Assembly: GCF_026240095.1 (NCBI RefSeq)
Contig: NZ_JAPIVG010000006.1
Span: forward strand, 62,001-126,000
Length of the DNA stretch: 64,000 nt
Direction of reading: 5' to 3'
DNA from: Pedobacter sandarakinus
Lineage (GTDB): Bacteria; Bacteroidota; Bacteroidia; Sphingobacteriales; Sphingobacteriaceae
The notes beneath the pieces are model-generated. The model did not search any database. It worked only from the letters and a program-made list of their open reading frames with translations, and was not told where the DNA came from. Positions 1 through 9,324 of this stretch are shown piece after piece. The position numbers and the translations under genes were made by a program. Numbering within the stretch: position 1 is the first letter of the stretch; the number at the start of each line of letters is the position of its first letter.

Positions 1-17
1 CAATAAGGTGGACTTTT

Positions 18-174
18 GCATGAGGGATAGTAGTGAAAATCCTTTTTGGCATACGTGCTTTGAAAAAGGAGCCGGTTTTAGTTTCGCTCCAATTGCTGTT
101 AATGGCTACAGCACTGTGGCAAAAAGATTGTAACAGATAGCCCGACCCTTGCGTAGCTTGGGGCATGCCCAAAC
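18..174 (+). repeat. REP-like dispersed repeat, copy A (long subtype)
   Basis: This stretch downstream of lpdA shares both ends with copy F at 51256-51403. The left block reads gcatgagggatagtagtgaa and the right block contains gatagcccgacccttgcg followed by agcttggggcatgcccaaa. The middle differs between the copies. The common core, GATAGTAG near the start and AGCGGATAGC or similar near the end, links it to shorter copies elsewhere in the window. No reading frame in it looks genuine. Confidence 0.6.
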
Positions 175-203
175 AATTGAGCTACAGAATTATAAGGCAA
201 AAA

Positions 204-230
204 AAAGCCGATAGCTAGTATCGGCTTTAA
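204..230 (-). terminator. Terminator of lpdA
   Basis: Inverted repeat aaagccgata (204-213) and tatcggcttt (219-228) with a 5-nt loop. On the minus strand it is followed by a run of T, placing a Rho-independent terminator about 30 nt after the lpdA stop codon. Confidence 0.8.
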
Positions 231-260
231 TAGGTTTGGCGCACCAGTGTGCTTTATTTG

Positions 261-1667
261 TTAAATATGTATTGCCCTGTTCTCGGTAGCGGCTAAAGCA
301 GCTTCTTTTAAGGCTTCGGTGTAGGTTGGGTGTGCGTGGCAAGTGCGAGCAATATCTTCTGCAGATGCACGGAACTCCATGGCAATTACGGCCTCGGCAA
401 TCATGTCTGCTGCACGCGGGCCAATCATGTGTACACCCAAAACCTCATCAGTTGTAGCATCTGCCAATACTTTTATGAAACCATCGGTATCCATACTGGC
501 TTTGGCACGTCCGCTGGCTTTAAAAGGGAAAGAACCTGCTTTATATTTTGTTCCTTTTTCTTTCAACTGCTCTTCGGTTAAACCTACCGAAGCCACTTCT
601 GGCCAGGTATAAACCACACCAGGAATTAAGTTATAGTTAATATGTGGTTTCTGTCCCGCAATAGTTTCGGCAACATAGGTACCTTCGTCTTCTGCTTTAT
701 GCGCCAACATGGCACCAGTTATTACATCTCCAATAGCATAAACACCCTTAACGGAAGTTTCTAAATGCTCGTTAACAGGTACTTTTTTACCTCTTTCTTC
801 TACGGTAATGCCAATTTTATCTAAACCCAAGCCTTCGGTATAGGCAGTACGACCAACGGCAACGATGCAGTAATCTGCGTCTAAAGATATCGACTCACCT
901 TTTGGCGTATCGGCGGTAACAACTACAGTTTTGCCATTATTTTTTGCACCTGTAACTTTATGGCCCATGTAAAACTCCATACCCAGGTTTTTCTTTAATA
1001 CACGTTGCAGTTCTTTGCCCAAACTGGCATCCATTGTACTAATTAATGATGGCAAAAATTCGACAACGGAAACTTTAGTGCCCAAGCGAGCGTATACCGA
1101 ACCTAGCTCCAAACCGATTACGCCACCACCAATTACAACCATGCTTTTTGGCACTTCTTTGATATTTAAAGCTTCGGTAGAGGTGATGATCCGTTTTTTA
1201 TCGATTGGTAAAAATGGCAATGCTGTAGGTTTCGAACCTGTTGCGATGATAACATTTTTTGCGGTGATGGTTTCTGTAGTACCATCGCCTTTGGTAATAA
1301 GTACGGTATTTTTATCTACGAAAGAGCCAACTCCTTCGAAAGAATCGATTTTATTTTTTTTGAACAAATAAGTAATCCCAGCCGTATTTTGAGCAACAAC
1401 ATCATCTTTACGTGCAATCATTTGTTTCATATCAACTTTTAAATCTTTTAAGTTGATACCATGAGTTGTAAATGTATGGGCTGCGTTGTGGAAATGCTCC
1501 GAAGAATCTAATAAAGCCTTTGAGGGAATACAGCCCACATTTAAGCAGGTACCACCAAAAGTTTTATATTTTTCTATTACCGCAGTTTTTAATCCTAACT
1601 GTGCACAACGTATTGCGCCTACATAACCGCCCGGCCCTGAACCGATAACAACGACATCGTATTGCAT
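261..1667 (-). CDS. lpdA: Dihydrolipoyl dehydrogenase
   Basis: Flavoprotein E3 of the pyruvate and 2-oxoglutarate dehydrogenase complexes and the glycine cleavage system; it reoxidises dihydrolipoyl groups with NAD+. The 468-residue protein has the N-terminal FAD motif GSGPGG, the redox disulfide in GGTCLNVGC (C41 and C46), a second NAD-binding GGGVIGLELG segment and the C-terminal HAHPTYTEAL active-site His-Glu region. Length is normal for the family. The frame is open for 20 more codons upstream, but homologues begin at MQYDVVVIGSG, and a -7 box lies at 1691-1698 inside that extension, so the ATG at 1667 is chosen. gcvT, whose product uses the same lipoyl cycle, lies at 27 kb. Confidence 0.95.
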   Translation of the reverse strand: MQYDVVVIGSGPGGYVGAIRCAQLGLKTAVIEKYKTFGGTCLNVGCIPSKALLDSSEHFHNAAHTFTTHGINLKDLKVDMKQMIARKDDVVAQNTAGITYLFKKNKIDSFEGVGSFVDKNTVLITKGDGTTETITAKNVIIATGSKPTALPFLPIDKKRIITSTEALNIKEVPKSMVVIGGGVIGLELGSVYARLGTKVSVVEFLPSLISTMDASLGKELQRVLKKNLGMEFYMGHKVTGAKNNGKTVVVTADTPKGESISLDADYCIVAVGRTAYTEGLGLDKIGITVEERGKKVPVNEHLETSVKGVYAIGDVITGAMLAHKAEDEGTYVAETIAGQKPHINYNLIPGVVYTWPEVASVGLTEEQLKEKGTKYKAGSFPFKASGRAKASMDTDGFIKVLADATTDEVLGVHMIGPRAADMIAEAVIAMEFRASAEDIARTCHAHPTYTEALKEAALAATENRAIHI

Positions 1668-1690
1668 AATTTCTTTAAAATTTGATTGCC

Positions 1691-1698
1691 CAAATGTA
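1691..1698 (-). promoter_or_regulatory. -7 promoter box for lpdA
   Basis: TACATTTG on the minus strand matches the Bacteroidota -7 consensus TAnnTTTG exactly and lies 23 nt before the ATG. A TTTG lies 26 nt further upstream, longer than the usual 19-21 nt spacing, so the -33 element is uncertain. Confidence 0.4.
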
Positions 1699-1769
1699 GG
1701 TAAAAAAGGCGAAAAGCTGAAAGTCAAATCCTTTAAGCTGCAACATAAAGCCGTAATATAAAAGCAATT

Positions 1770-2438
1770 TTAAGCTATTATATTGTGTTGTTGAATATAG
1801 GTGTGCGCATGAGCAAAATTCAAAAATAACTCGTCGGCGATTTTTAGTTTTTGATGCATTCTAACATTATTTTGGATGGCGTAACAGGTTATTCCTGCAG
1901 CAACTGCCGCTTTAACGCCATTGAGTGTATCCTCAAAAACAATGCATTCGCCTTTTGTAATGCCTAATTTTTCGACGCAAAGATTATAGCTTTCTGGGTC
2001 GGGTTTACTTTTGCTCACATCGCTTCGCGTAATGAACAAGTTAAAATACTTAGAGAGGCCGTTACGCATGAATACCGCTTCTACGTCTTGCCGCGGACTC
2101 GCTGTTACAACAGCAAGTGTTAGCCCTTTATCGAAGTAGTAGCGTACAAAATCTAGTGCATGCGGCATTAAATCGATATCTTTAGTTCTAAATCCATCTA
2201 AGGTTGCTTGCTCCCTGTTGTTAATAAAGGCCTCCAGATCAACATCAATTTTGTATTTGCTTACAATGGTTTTAGCATTCTGTGGCAGTGGGATGCCGGC
2301 GTAGTTGGCGAGCCAATCTTTAAAATCGCTATTAACCCCAAAATTTGTGAGAAATTCGTTCCAGCAATCGAAATGAAATTTTTCAGAATCGATGAGTGTT
2401 CCATCTAAATCAAACAGCAAAGCTTTTATCGTACTCAT
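1770..2438 (-). CDS. HAD-family phosphatase (beta-phosphoglucomutase-like)
   Basis: Cytoplasmic haloacid dehalogenase superfamily hydrolase of 222 residues. Motif I is DLDGTLID near residue 10 (nucleophile Asp10, acid/base Asp12), motif II lies in VVTASPR, and motif III/IV is KPDPESY followed by VFEDTLNGVKAA. The helical cap between residues 15 and 90 fits subfamily I (beta-PGM, phosphoglycolate or sugar-phosphate phosphatases). Substrate cannot be read from the sequence. It lies between lpdA and the phytase-like lipoprotein on the same strand, 24 nt after the latter ends, so co-transcription with the latter is possible. Confidence 0.85.
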   Translation of the reverse strand: MSTIKALLFDLDGTLIDSEKFHFDCWNEFLTNFGVNSDFKDWLANYAGIPLPQNAKTIVSKYKIDVDLEAFINNREQATLDGFRTKDIDLMPHALDFVRYYFDKGLTLAVVTASPRQDVEAVFMRNGLSKYFNLFITRSDVSKSKPDPESYNLCVEKLGITKGECIVFEDTLNGVKAAVAAGITCYAIQNNVRMHQKLKIADELFLNFAHAHTYIQQHNIIA

Positions 2439-2462
2439 TCTTATTAGTTAATTCTTAAAAAT

Positions 2463-3641
2463 TTAAGGGAGAATCTCAAACAGGAAAAATTGTTGCTGTT
2501 GTGCCGCTGAGAAATTATTATCTACGCAGAAAATAAGCGTTTGATGTCCGTTAGGCAATTTTGGCCCAAAACAAACGCCTTCTACATTATCAATATGCAT
2601 TGGGAGGGTATCGAAATCGAAAAGTAATTTTTTACCGATTGGTTTTGGCCTATTAGCTGTAAAAGACGAAATACCTTTTACATCTTCTGCCTTACTTAAA
2701 TCTACCAGAAAAAGCTTTACAAATGAGTGGTCGTCTCTCCCCTTTGCCCACGCCCTTTCTATTACCAAAAGCGTATGGTTATTTACAGCCAGAATTTCGG
2801 AAATACCATTTATGTTCCAGTCGTTTTCTTCGGTTGGTTTAATGGGGAGCGCTTCCAAACGATAGGCGTACTGCGCCAGGTTTTTTTTTGTATTAGCATC
2901 AAATTTCGAAATTCTAGTAAGTGCTTGGTCGTAGCCAAAATGAGATTGTGCTCCATCTTGGTATAGAGGTTCTTCTAAACTTGCATACAAGGTTTTATAG
3001 TTGTCGGCATAGGTTAAACCCTCAAAAAAAGCGTTTTTACGCAGACCGTATGCTTGTTTAGTAATATGAAACCCCTCTGGAAGTGGAACAGTATCTAAAT
3101 ACTTTCCCGTAGCGGAAATAAAAGTCAAGGCTGGCTGCACAATGGTGGTATCAGTAGGTCGGAACAACCTTTCGCCCTCATTGCTCCATACCAGCGTATT
3201 CTTAATTGGGTTATATCGCACTGATTCACCATCGGCCTTCGAATTTTTCCCCTTTTGATAGGCAGGGTACTTACTGCCATCTTGCTGCAACAAAAAATTA
3301 ACGCCAGTAAAAATGATCGTATCTATTTTATTGTTACTGATGTTAATGTTTGCTGTGTAGATGCGTGCAGGGCTATATTGAGAAGGATCGTCGCTGATGA
3401 AGTAGAACTGATTTTTTTTCGCGTCGAAATCAATACCAGATAAGCCCCCAACCCATGTGTCTTGATAGGTGGTTTTCAAAGGCAGTTGGTATTCATCTAA
3501 AAACGTTAAGCCCGAAATGGTGGTTTCAATTTGCTTAACAGACTTATACCTGCTACTTGCGCAGGAAGAAAGTATGCAAATACCAATACATATCAATGGG
3601 AAAAATTTAGAGCGAATCTTTTTCAAAACTTTTTTTGTCAA
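2463..3641 (-). CDS. Esterase-like activity of phytase family lipoprotein
   Basis: A lipoprotein: a hydrophobic leader ends in LSSC (Cys27 from the upstream start), a lipobox. The mature part carries blocks typical of the phytase-like domain (Pfam 'Esterase-like activity of phytase'): GLSGIDFD, DGESVRYNP, NEGERL, FFEGLTYA and NVEGVCFGP, expected to form a beta-propeller. The substrate is unknown; family members are annotated as phosphodiesterase or phytase-like without much biochemistry. There is no ATG near the start. The frame opens with TTG at 3641, and a second TTG lies at 3626. A TACTTTTG -7 box (3639-3646) overlaps the first TTG, favouring the second if that box is used. Confidence 0.75.
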   Translation of the reverse strand: MTKKVLKKIRSKFFPLICIGICILSSCASSRYKSVKQIETTISGLTFLDEYQLPLKTTYQDTWVGGLSGIDFDAKKNQFYFISDDPSQYSPARIYTANINISNNKIDTIIFTGVNFLLQQDGSKYPAYQKGKNSKADGESVRYNPIKNTLVWSNEGERLFRPTDTTIVQPALTFISATGKYLDTVPLPEGFHITKQAYGLRKNAFFEGLTYADNYKTLYASLEEPLYQDGAQSHFGYDQALTRISKFDANTKKNLAQYAYRLEALPIKPTEENDWNINGISEILAVNNHTLLVIERAWAKGRDDHSFVKLFLVDLSKAEDVKGISSFTANRPKPIGKKLLFDFDTLPMHIDNVEGVCFGPKLPNGHQTLIFCVDNNFSAAQQQQFFLFEILP

Positions 3642-3661
3642 AAGTATGGAATATGATGAAA

Positions 3662-3697
3662 TAAAAAAGCCGCTTCTAATGATCTCGAAACGGCTTA
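3662..3697 (-). terminator. Terminator of the DUF6515 gene
   Basis: aagccg and cggctt arms with partly paired interior, followed on the minus strand by a run of T. It lies 15 nt after the stop codon of the 3712-4530 gene. Confidence 0.6.
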
Positions 3698-3711
3698 CAT
3701 CTGTTTAAACT

Positions 3712-4530
3712 TTAAAACATTTTACCGATTACCCGATAAGAGACGTTGTTTCCATCTACAACTTCCTCATAGTAAACATCGTTTGGCGAAACATAGTAGC
3801 GCTCGTTCTTAATCGTAACTTCCCGGCAACCAGTTGGCAATTCATTTATCAGATCGCCAATTTGGTTTACGTTGTTTTGGTCATCACCTGTATTTAAAAC
3901 ACCATCCTTACCGGCAACTATGTAAACAACTTTACCATTTACATCGTTGCTTTGAGTATAGTAAACGCCCTTATATTCGTAATAATCGATACCATTTATC
4001 GTTACCGGCTGAGCATCGTCTGGTAAGCTTGGCACCGTTGCACCAACCGGCGGAACAACCACCTCGTATTGATTGTTGTTTTGTTGATAAAACAAACCTC
4101 CCGAGTAATAAAATTGATTGGCACCAAAATAAAATGGATAGTAGCCATAAGGTAAAACCCCAATTCTAAAGCCAATGAACGGACGGTAAAAATTGTAATA
4201 GCTATAGTAAGGACGATAGTATGGGCGAACATAACCAGGCCTGTAACCATACCCCACACGGTAGCCAGGTCTGGTGTATCCGTAAACCTGACGACTCCCC
4301 GAGCTTCGGCCAATACCTGTAGCATAATTTCCCCGATTTTGGATCGATGTGGAAGGGCCTCTTGAAATTGAACCGCCACGAGATGGAGAAAATGTGCCCG
4401 ATCTACCACCGCCAACAGAACCGCCACCACTTCTGCTTGGTCGCTGTGCCGAAACATCTAAACCAATAAAGATGGTTAACATTGCTGTGGCAACGAAAAC
4501 CAACAAACCACGATTTAATAACCTTTTCAT
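3712..4530 (-). CDS. Secreted DUF6515 family protein, Gly/Arg/Tyr-rich
   Basis: 272 residues with a clear signal peptide ending in DVSAQ. Residues about 30-75 are Ser/Gly/Arg-rich; residues about 80-145 are Tyr/Pro/Gly/Arg-rich with repeated RPGY, RPYY and YYS units; the C-terminal half has repeated short segments around a YYEYKGVYY core (VTINGIDYYEYKGVYYTQ and VTIKNERYYVSPNDVYYEEV), probably SH3-like beta units. This arrangement matches the DUF6515 family of Bacteroidota. The function is unknown; export to the periplasm or surface is likely. It is a monocistronic unit with its own terminator. Confidence 0.7.
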   Translation of the reverse strand: MKRLLNRGLLVFVATAMLTIFIGLDVSAQRPSRSGGGSVGGGRSGTFSPSRGGSISRGPSTSIQNRGNYATGIGRSSGSRQVYGYTRPGYRVGYGYRPGYVRPYYRPYYSYYNFYRPFIGFRIGVLPYGYYPFYFGANQFYYSGGLFYQQNNNQYEVVVPPVGATVPSLPDDAQPVTINGIDYYEYKGVYYTQSNDVNGKVVYIVAGKDGVLNTGDDQNNVNQIGDLINELPTGCREVTIKNERYYVSPNDVYYEEVVDGNNVSYRVIGKMF

Positions 4531-4722
4531 TTCTTATGATTTTATACAGTTATGACGACGAAAAATCAAAAAAGATTGTATCTAAAAAGAATTTAACAAA
4601 ATTTTGATAAGCCGATGACGAATTACCCCAACTTAAGTAAAGAAACAAAGCTTTTACCTGATGTTTTTTTTAATCCATGTTTAATCATCTATATTTAAAT
4701 TTTATTCCTTAAAACTAAATAA

Positions 4723-6591
4723 ATGAACTTATCTAGACTATTCATTTTCCTAATTTTTCTGTTTACTTCTAATCATTTGCTTGCTCAACAAACAGATTCG
4801 GCCTATGTTAGGGAAAATTATACCAAAATAGAAAGGCAAATCCCGATGAGGGATGGCGTTAAGCTTTTTACTTCCATTTACCTACCGATGGATCAGTCTA
4901 AAAAATATCCTTTTTTAATTAACAGAACCCCTTATACAGTATCACCTTATGGCGAAGATAAGTATAAGTTGAGCTTAGGCAACTTTCCTGGTATGATGCG
5001 TGAAGGCTTTATTTTCGTTTATCAGGATGTGCGTGGCCGTTGGATGAGCGAAGGGACTTTCGAAGACATTAGGCCGCAGACTTTGAAGAAAGGCAAAAAA
5101 GATATTGATGAAAGTACCGATACCTACGACACGATAGATTGGTTGCTTAAAAACGTGAAAGGCAACAATGGCAATGCTGGTATCTACGGCATTTCTTACC
5201 CGGGTTTTTACTCCACCACATCACTTCCCAATGCACACCCTGCACTTAAGGCGGTGTCGCCCCAAGCACCCGTAACTGATTGGTTCATGGGCGATGATTT
5301 TCACCACCGTGGCACCTTGTTCGTAATGGATGCTTTTGCCTTTATGAGTACCTTTGGCGTTCCTCGTCCGAAACCGATTACACCAGACCAAGGGCCAAAG
5401 GGATTTCAATTTCCTATTCAAGATAACTACAGGTTTTACCTGGAAGCGGGATCATTGAAGAACCTGAAGGATAAGTATTTTGCAGACAGCATTAAGTTTT
5501 GGAACAACTTATTTAAACACCCAAACCTAGATACTTTCTGGAAAGCCCGTTTAATAACACCTCACCTTAAAAACGTGAAACCAGCAGTGATGGTGGTGGG
5601 CGGTTTCTTCGATGCTGAAGATGCTTATGGCACATTTGACACCTACAAAGCAATCGAAAAACAAAATCCTAACGGTAACAATATCCTGGTAGCAGGTCCG
5701 TGGTTCCATGGCGGCTGGGTACGTAGTGATGGTGCTTCATTCGGAGATATCCAATTTGGAAAAACCACTAGTTTAGACTATCAACAAAAGTATGAGTTGC
5801 CTTTCTTTAAACATTATCTAAAGGGCGAAGGGGAGTTCAAGGCTGCCGAAGCCAATATTTTTGTTACAGGAAGCAACGAATGGAAAGAATTTAAAACCTG
5901 GCCACCACAAAATATCGAAAACAAAAACCTTTATCTACATCCTAACGGAAAACTGAGTTTCGAGAAAGTGGGCAGAACCGATAGCTGGGATGAATATGTG
6001 AGCGACCCCAATAATCCGGTGCCTTATCAAGATGGTATTCAAGCTAGACGTACGAGAGAGTATATGATTGATGACCAACGATTTGCCGCCCGCAGACCGG
6101 ATGTTAAAACCTACCAGACAGAAGCGTTGACAGAAGATATAACCTTAACAGGGCCTGTGTTGGCCAACCTGGTAGTTTCTACCTCGGGAACTGATGCAGA
6201 CTATGTGGTTAAATTGATTGATGTGTATCCTGAAGATGTACCAAACCCAAAACCAAACCCGAAGAATTTAATTATGGGTGGCTACGAAATGTTGGTTCGT
6301 GGGGAAATTATGCGTGGAAAATACCGTAATAGTTTCGAGAAACCGGAGCCTTTTACCCCTGGCCTGGTTACAAAAGTGAACTACCCAATGCCTGACGTAG
6401 CACATACCTTCAAAAAAGGACATCGCATTATGATCCAGGTGCAGAACTCTTGGTTTCCCTTAGCAGACCGTAATCCACAAAAATTCATGGACATTTATCA
6501 GGCAGAACCTAGCGATTTCCAAAAAGCCACGCAACGTATCTACCACGATGTAAATAATAGCTCATACATTACCATTTCTATTTTAAAATAA
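4723..6591 (+). CDS. CocE/NonD family hydrolase (S15-type acyl-amino-acid esterase)
   Basis: 622-residue exported alpha/beta hydrolase with a signal peptide (to LLAQQ). The nucleophile motif is GISYPG with Ser158; the following acid and histidine are probably in GGFFDAED and GPWFHGGW. The C-terminal jelly-roll domain (DUF4985/X-Pro dipeptidyl-peptidase C-terminal) starts near residue 430, with LTGPVLANLVVSTSGTDADY as its typical opening. Relatives include alpha-amino-acid ester hydrolases and glutaryl-7-ACA acylases; the natural substrate is not evident. The M1 peptidase follows after 34 nt on the same strand, which suggests a two-gene unit for extracellular peptide use. Confidence 0.9.
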   Translation: MNLSRLFIFLIFLFTSNHLLAQQTDSAYVRENYTKIERQIPMRDGVKLFTSIYLPMDQSKKYPFLINRTPYTVSPYGEDKYKLSLGNFPGMMREGFIFVYQDVRGRWMSEGTFEDIRPQTLKKGKKDIDESTDTYDTIDWLLKNVKGNNGNAGIYGISYPGFYSTTSLPNAHPALKAVSPQAPVTDWFMGDDFHHRGTLFVMDAFAFMSTFGVPRPKPITPDQGPKGFQFPIQDNYRFYLEAGSLKNLKDKYFADSIKFWNNLFKHPNLDTFWKARLITPHLKNVKPAVMVVGGFFDAEDAYGTFDTYKAIEKQNPNGNNILVAGPWFHGGWVRSDGASFGDIQFGKTTSLDYQQKYELPFFKHYLKGEGEFKAAEANIFVTGSNEWKEFKTWPPQNIENKNLYLHPNGKLSFEKVGRTDSWDEYVSDPNNPVPYQDGIQARRTREYMIDDQRFAARRPDVKTYQTEALTEDITLTGPVLANLVVSTSGTDADYVVKLIDVYPEDVPNPKPNPKNLIMGGYEMLVRGEIMRGKYRNSFEKPEPFTPGLVTKVNYPMPDVAHTFKKGHRIMIQVQNSWFPLADRNPQKFMDIYQAEPSDFQKATQRIYHDVNNSSYITISILK

Positions 6592-6625
6592 CGCAAATAT
6601 TTTCAGCGATAGAATACATATTTAG

Positions 6626-8281
6626 ATGAAAAAATTACTCGCCATTCTCGCGATCATTTGCTTCCTGGCCAATGCAAATGCCCAAATGCTAGGAAAAAAC
6701 CAGGTAAACAGCAAAGCTGATAGTTTACGGGGAACGCTCACCGCGTTAAGAACTTGTTATGACATCAATTACTATCACCTGGATGTTAAGATTGATATTG
6801 AACAAAAATCCGTTGCCGGAAGCAATGAGTTTGCATTTACCGCTACGCAGGATTTTAATCGACTACAGTTTGATTTATTTGATAATCTTAAAGTAGAAAA
6901 GGTGGTTTACAAGGGTGCAACACTCCCATTTAAACGTGAGTACAATGCGGTGTTTGTAACCTTCCCTAAAACCATCAAGAAAGGAAGTAAAGATAAGTTT
7001 ACCGTGTTCTACGGCGGCAATCCTACTATTGCCCGCACGCCACCTTGGGATGGAGGTTTTATCTTTAAAAAGGATGCTGCTGGCAATCCCTTTGTATCAG
7101 TTGCCTGCCAAGGGCTTGGCGCTAGTGTGTGGTGGCCAAATAAAGATCACCAGAGCGATGAAGTAGATAGCATGCTTATTAGCATTAGCGTGCCAAATAC
7201 GCTGCAGGAGATATCTAACGGAAGATTGAGAAACACCGTAGAGAAACCTGACGGTTATCGACAGTACAACTGGTTTGTAAGCAATCCGATAAATAATTAC
7301 GATGTTTCTTTTTACATCGGCAAATACGCCCATTGGCAAGACAGCTTTGATGGCGAGGGCGGCAAACTATCTATAGATTACTGGGCACTGCAAGTAGACA
7401 GTGCAAAAGCCCGCCCCCACTGGGATGCCGATGTTAAGCCGATGCTCAAATGCTTCGAGCATTGGTTTGGCCCTTACCCATGGTATAAAGATGGTTACAA
7501 GCTGGTACAAGCGCCACATTTGGGTATGGAGCATCAAAGTGCAGTAGCCTACGGAAATCAATTTAAACAAGGTTACCTTGGAAGAGATTTAAGTGGAACA
7601 GGCCACGGACTTAAATGGGATTTTATCACGGTACATGAAAGCGGCCACGAATGGTTTGGGAACAACATCACATCTAAAGACATTGCCGATATGTGGGTGC
7701 ACGAGGGATTTACAAATTACTCGGAAGTTCTGTTTACCGAGTGCACAGAAAATAAAGCAGCAGCAGATGAATACCTCATTGGCATACGAAAAGGCATTAA
7801 GAACGATATCCCGGTTATTGGCCCTTATGGAGTAAACAAAGAAGGTTCCGGAGACATGTATCCAAAAGGTGCGAACCTAATTCACAATATTCGGCAGTTA
7901 ATTAATAATGATGAAAAATTTCGCCAGATATTAAGAGGATTAAATAAAACCTTCTACCATAAAACGGTAACAACTGCCGAGATCGAAAATTACATTGCAA
8001 AGCAAAGCGGCTTAAACTTAAGCAAAGTTTTCGACCAGTACTTACGCCATGCCAATATCCCCACGTTAGAATATAATATTAAAAATAACATGCTTGCTTA
8101 CCGTTGGATAAGTGATGTAAAAGGATTCGACATGCCAGTAAGGGTAACGCTAAGCCCAGGCAAATACAGCATAATTAAGCCTACAAACAATTGGGCAACC
8201 ATTAAAGTGGATGGCGGTATCACCGATGAAAATTTTAAAAATGATCCTCTGTTTTATATCAATTTAAAAAAGAAGCAATAA
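6626..8281 (+). CDS. Secreted M1 family zinc metallopeptidase
   Basis: 551 residues with a signal peptide (MKKLLAILAIICFLANANAQ). The zinc site is HESGH (H337, E338, H341) with the third ligand Glu360 18 residues on in DMWVHEGFTN. The exopeptidase motif reads GMEHQSAVAYG, equivalent to GAMEN. The N-terminal beta domain (about 45-240) precedes the catalytic domain. Like other short M1 enzymes of Bacteroidota, it ends after about 550 residues and lacks the long helical C-terminal domain of PepN. It probably trims oligopeptides in the periplasm or outside the cell. Confidence 0.93.
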   Translation: MKKLLAILAIICFLANANAQMLGKNQVNSKADSLRGTLTALRTCYDINYYHLDVKIDIEQKSVAGSNEFAFTATQDFNRLQFDLFDNLKVEKVVYKGATLPFKREYNAVFVTFPKTIKKGSKDKFTVFYGGNPTIARTPPWDGGFIFKKDAAGNPFVSVACQGLGASVWWPNKDHQSDEVDSMLISISVPNTLQEISNGRLRNTVEKPDGYRQYNWFVSNPINNYDVSFYIGKYAHWQDSFDGEGGKLSIDYWALQVDSAKARPHWDADVKPMLKCFEHWFGPYPWYKDGYKLVQAPHLGMEHQSAVAYGNQFKQGYLGRDLSGTGHGLKWDFITVHESGHEWFGNNITSKDIADMWVHEGFTNYSEVLFTECTENKAAADEYLIGIRKGIKNDIPVIGPYGVNKEGSGDMYPKGANLIHNIRQLINNDEKFRQILRGLNKTFYHKTVTTAEIENYIAKQSGLNLSKVFDQYLRHANIPTLEYNIKNNMLAYRWISDVKGFDMPVRVTLSPGKYSIIKPTNNWATIKVDGGITDENFKNDPLFYINLKKKQ

Positions 8282-8303
8282 TTAACTTATTGGAACTAAA
8301 GAT

Positions 8304-8338
8304 AAAACCTCATTACAAATAAGTATTGAGGTTTTTTT
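8304..8338 (+). terminator. Terminator of the M1 peptidase gene
   Basis: aaaacctca (8304-8312) pairs with tgaggtttt (8327-8335), extended inward by TAC and GTA, and is followed by a T tract. It ends the S15 hydrolase-M1 peptidase transcription unit. Confidence 0.8.
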
Positions 8339-8439
8339 CCGGAAAATTTTCAGACTTGATGCAACTTTTCTGGAATTCTACCGTCTATATAAACATATTT
8401 GGTGTGCAATCAGCACCATAAAACTTAAAATCTAAACCT

Positions 8440-9171
8440 ATGAAAAAAGTATTTGCCATACTGCTTACTGCAATGGCACTCTCATCAAGCATTGTTGTAA
8501 TTGCAAAAGAACAAATTAATATTACATCATCTCAAGCAAATAGAGACGAAAGAATCGTTAAAAACTTCAATGGTATTGCCGCTGCCGGCCCAATTGATGT
8601 GGTAGTAACCTTGGGCACGAAAGAAAGTTGCCGCTTGGAAGGCGATGCAGAAGCTTTGGCCACTATTGTAACGGAAGTAAAAGGTAATGTCTTAATCATT
8701 CGACCACAAACAAGTATCAAAAGTTGGTCGAAAAAGTACGAAAACAGTAAAATTACCGCTTACGTAAGTGCAAGAGAGTTGGCAAGTTTAACCATGAGTG
8801 GATCTGGCAATATGGTAGTTAATGGAAAATTATCTACCGGCGAATTAACCACAACCCTAAGTGGCTCTGGAAGCATAAAAACAACTGTAGATGTAGATAA
8901 CTTTAACGGAGTAATTAGCGGGTCTGGCTCAATATTAATTAGTGGAGCAACTGAAACTGCAAAAATTGTAATTAGTAGTTCTGGTGCATTCGAGGGCAAA
9001 ACTTTTGCAGCAAGTCGCGTTAACACCACCATTAGTGGTTCTGGCACCATTAATATTAAAGCCGATGAATCTATTAAAGCAGTTATAAGTGGTTCTGGAA
9101 ATGTAAACTACTCGGGGAACGCAACAGTTGAAAAAACTGTTTTCGGCTCGGGAAATGTGAGAAAGATTTAA
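8440..9171 (+). CDS. Head GIN domain-containing protein (DUF2807)
   Basis: 243 residues with a signal peptide. The mature part is one DUF2807 beta-helix-like domain, recognised by repeated short strands with an SGSG turn (TMSGSGNM, TLSGSGSI, VISGSGSI, TISGSGTI, VISGSGNV). The beginning, VKNFNGIAAAGPIDVVVTLG, is the usual family opening. These proteins are envelope-located auto-transporter-like adhesin domains of unknown role. The repeats in the protein are also visible as short similar DNA segments (agtggttctgg). It is convergent with the next gene. Confidence 0.85.
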   Translation: MKKVFAILLTAMALSSSIVVIAKEQINITSSQANRDERIVKNFNGIAAAGPIDVVVTLGTKESCRLEGDAEALATIVTEVKGNVLIIRPQTSIKSWSKKYENSKITAYVSARELASLTMSGSGNMVVNGKLSTGELTTTLSGSGSIKTTVDVDNFNGVISGSGSILISGATETAKIVISSSGAFEGKTFAASRVNTTISGSGTINIKADESIKAVISGSGNVNYSGNATVEKTVFGSGNVRKI

Positions 9172-9185
9172 GTCTAGAAATTATC

Positions 9186-9324
9186 AAGAAAAAGAGGAGA
9201 TTACCCCATTTGAATAAGTTGTTGTAGCTTATTAGCCAATTGATCAAACAGACAGGCTATATAAGTACGCCAAGCGCAAGATGGCGCTGAGCTTTTTGAG
9301 TTGCTAAAATCGCCTCTTTTTCTT
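9186..9324. repeat. Terminal inverted repeat pair enclosing about 105 nt
   Basis: Left arm 9186-9202 (aagaaaaagaggagatt) and right arm 9308-9324 (reverse complement aagaaaaagaggcgatt) match at 16 of 17 positions. The interior has a smaller agcgc/gcgct hairpin near 9270-9287. It fills the gap between two convergent genes. It could be a long-range bidirectional terminator or a small non-autonomous element; no clear target-site duplication flanks it. Confidence 0.5.

Noticed and set aside
4002-4457. 151-codon frame antiparallel in register to the DUF6515 gene, same strand, other frame
   Set aside because: The host gene has a signal peptide and family features; the second frame is a by-product of its Gly/Arg/Tyr-rich low-complexity DNA.
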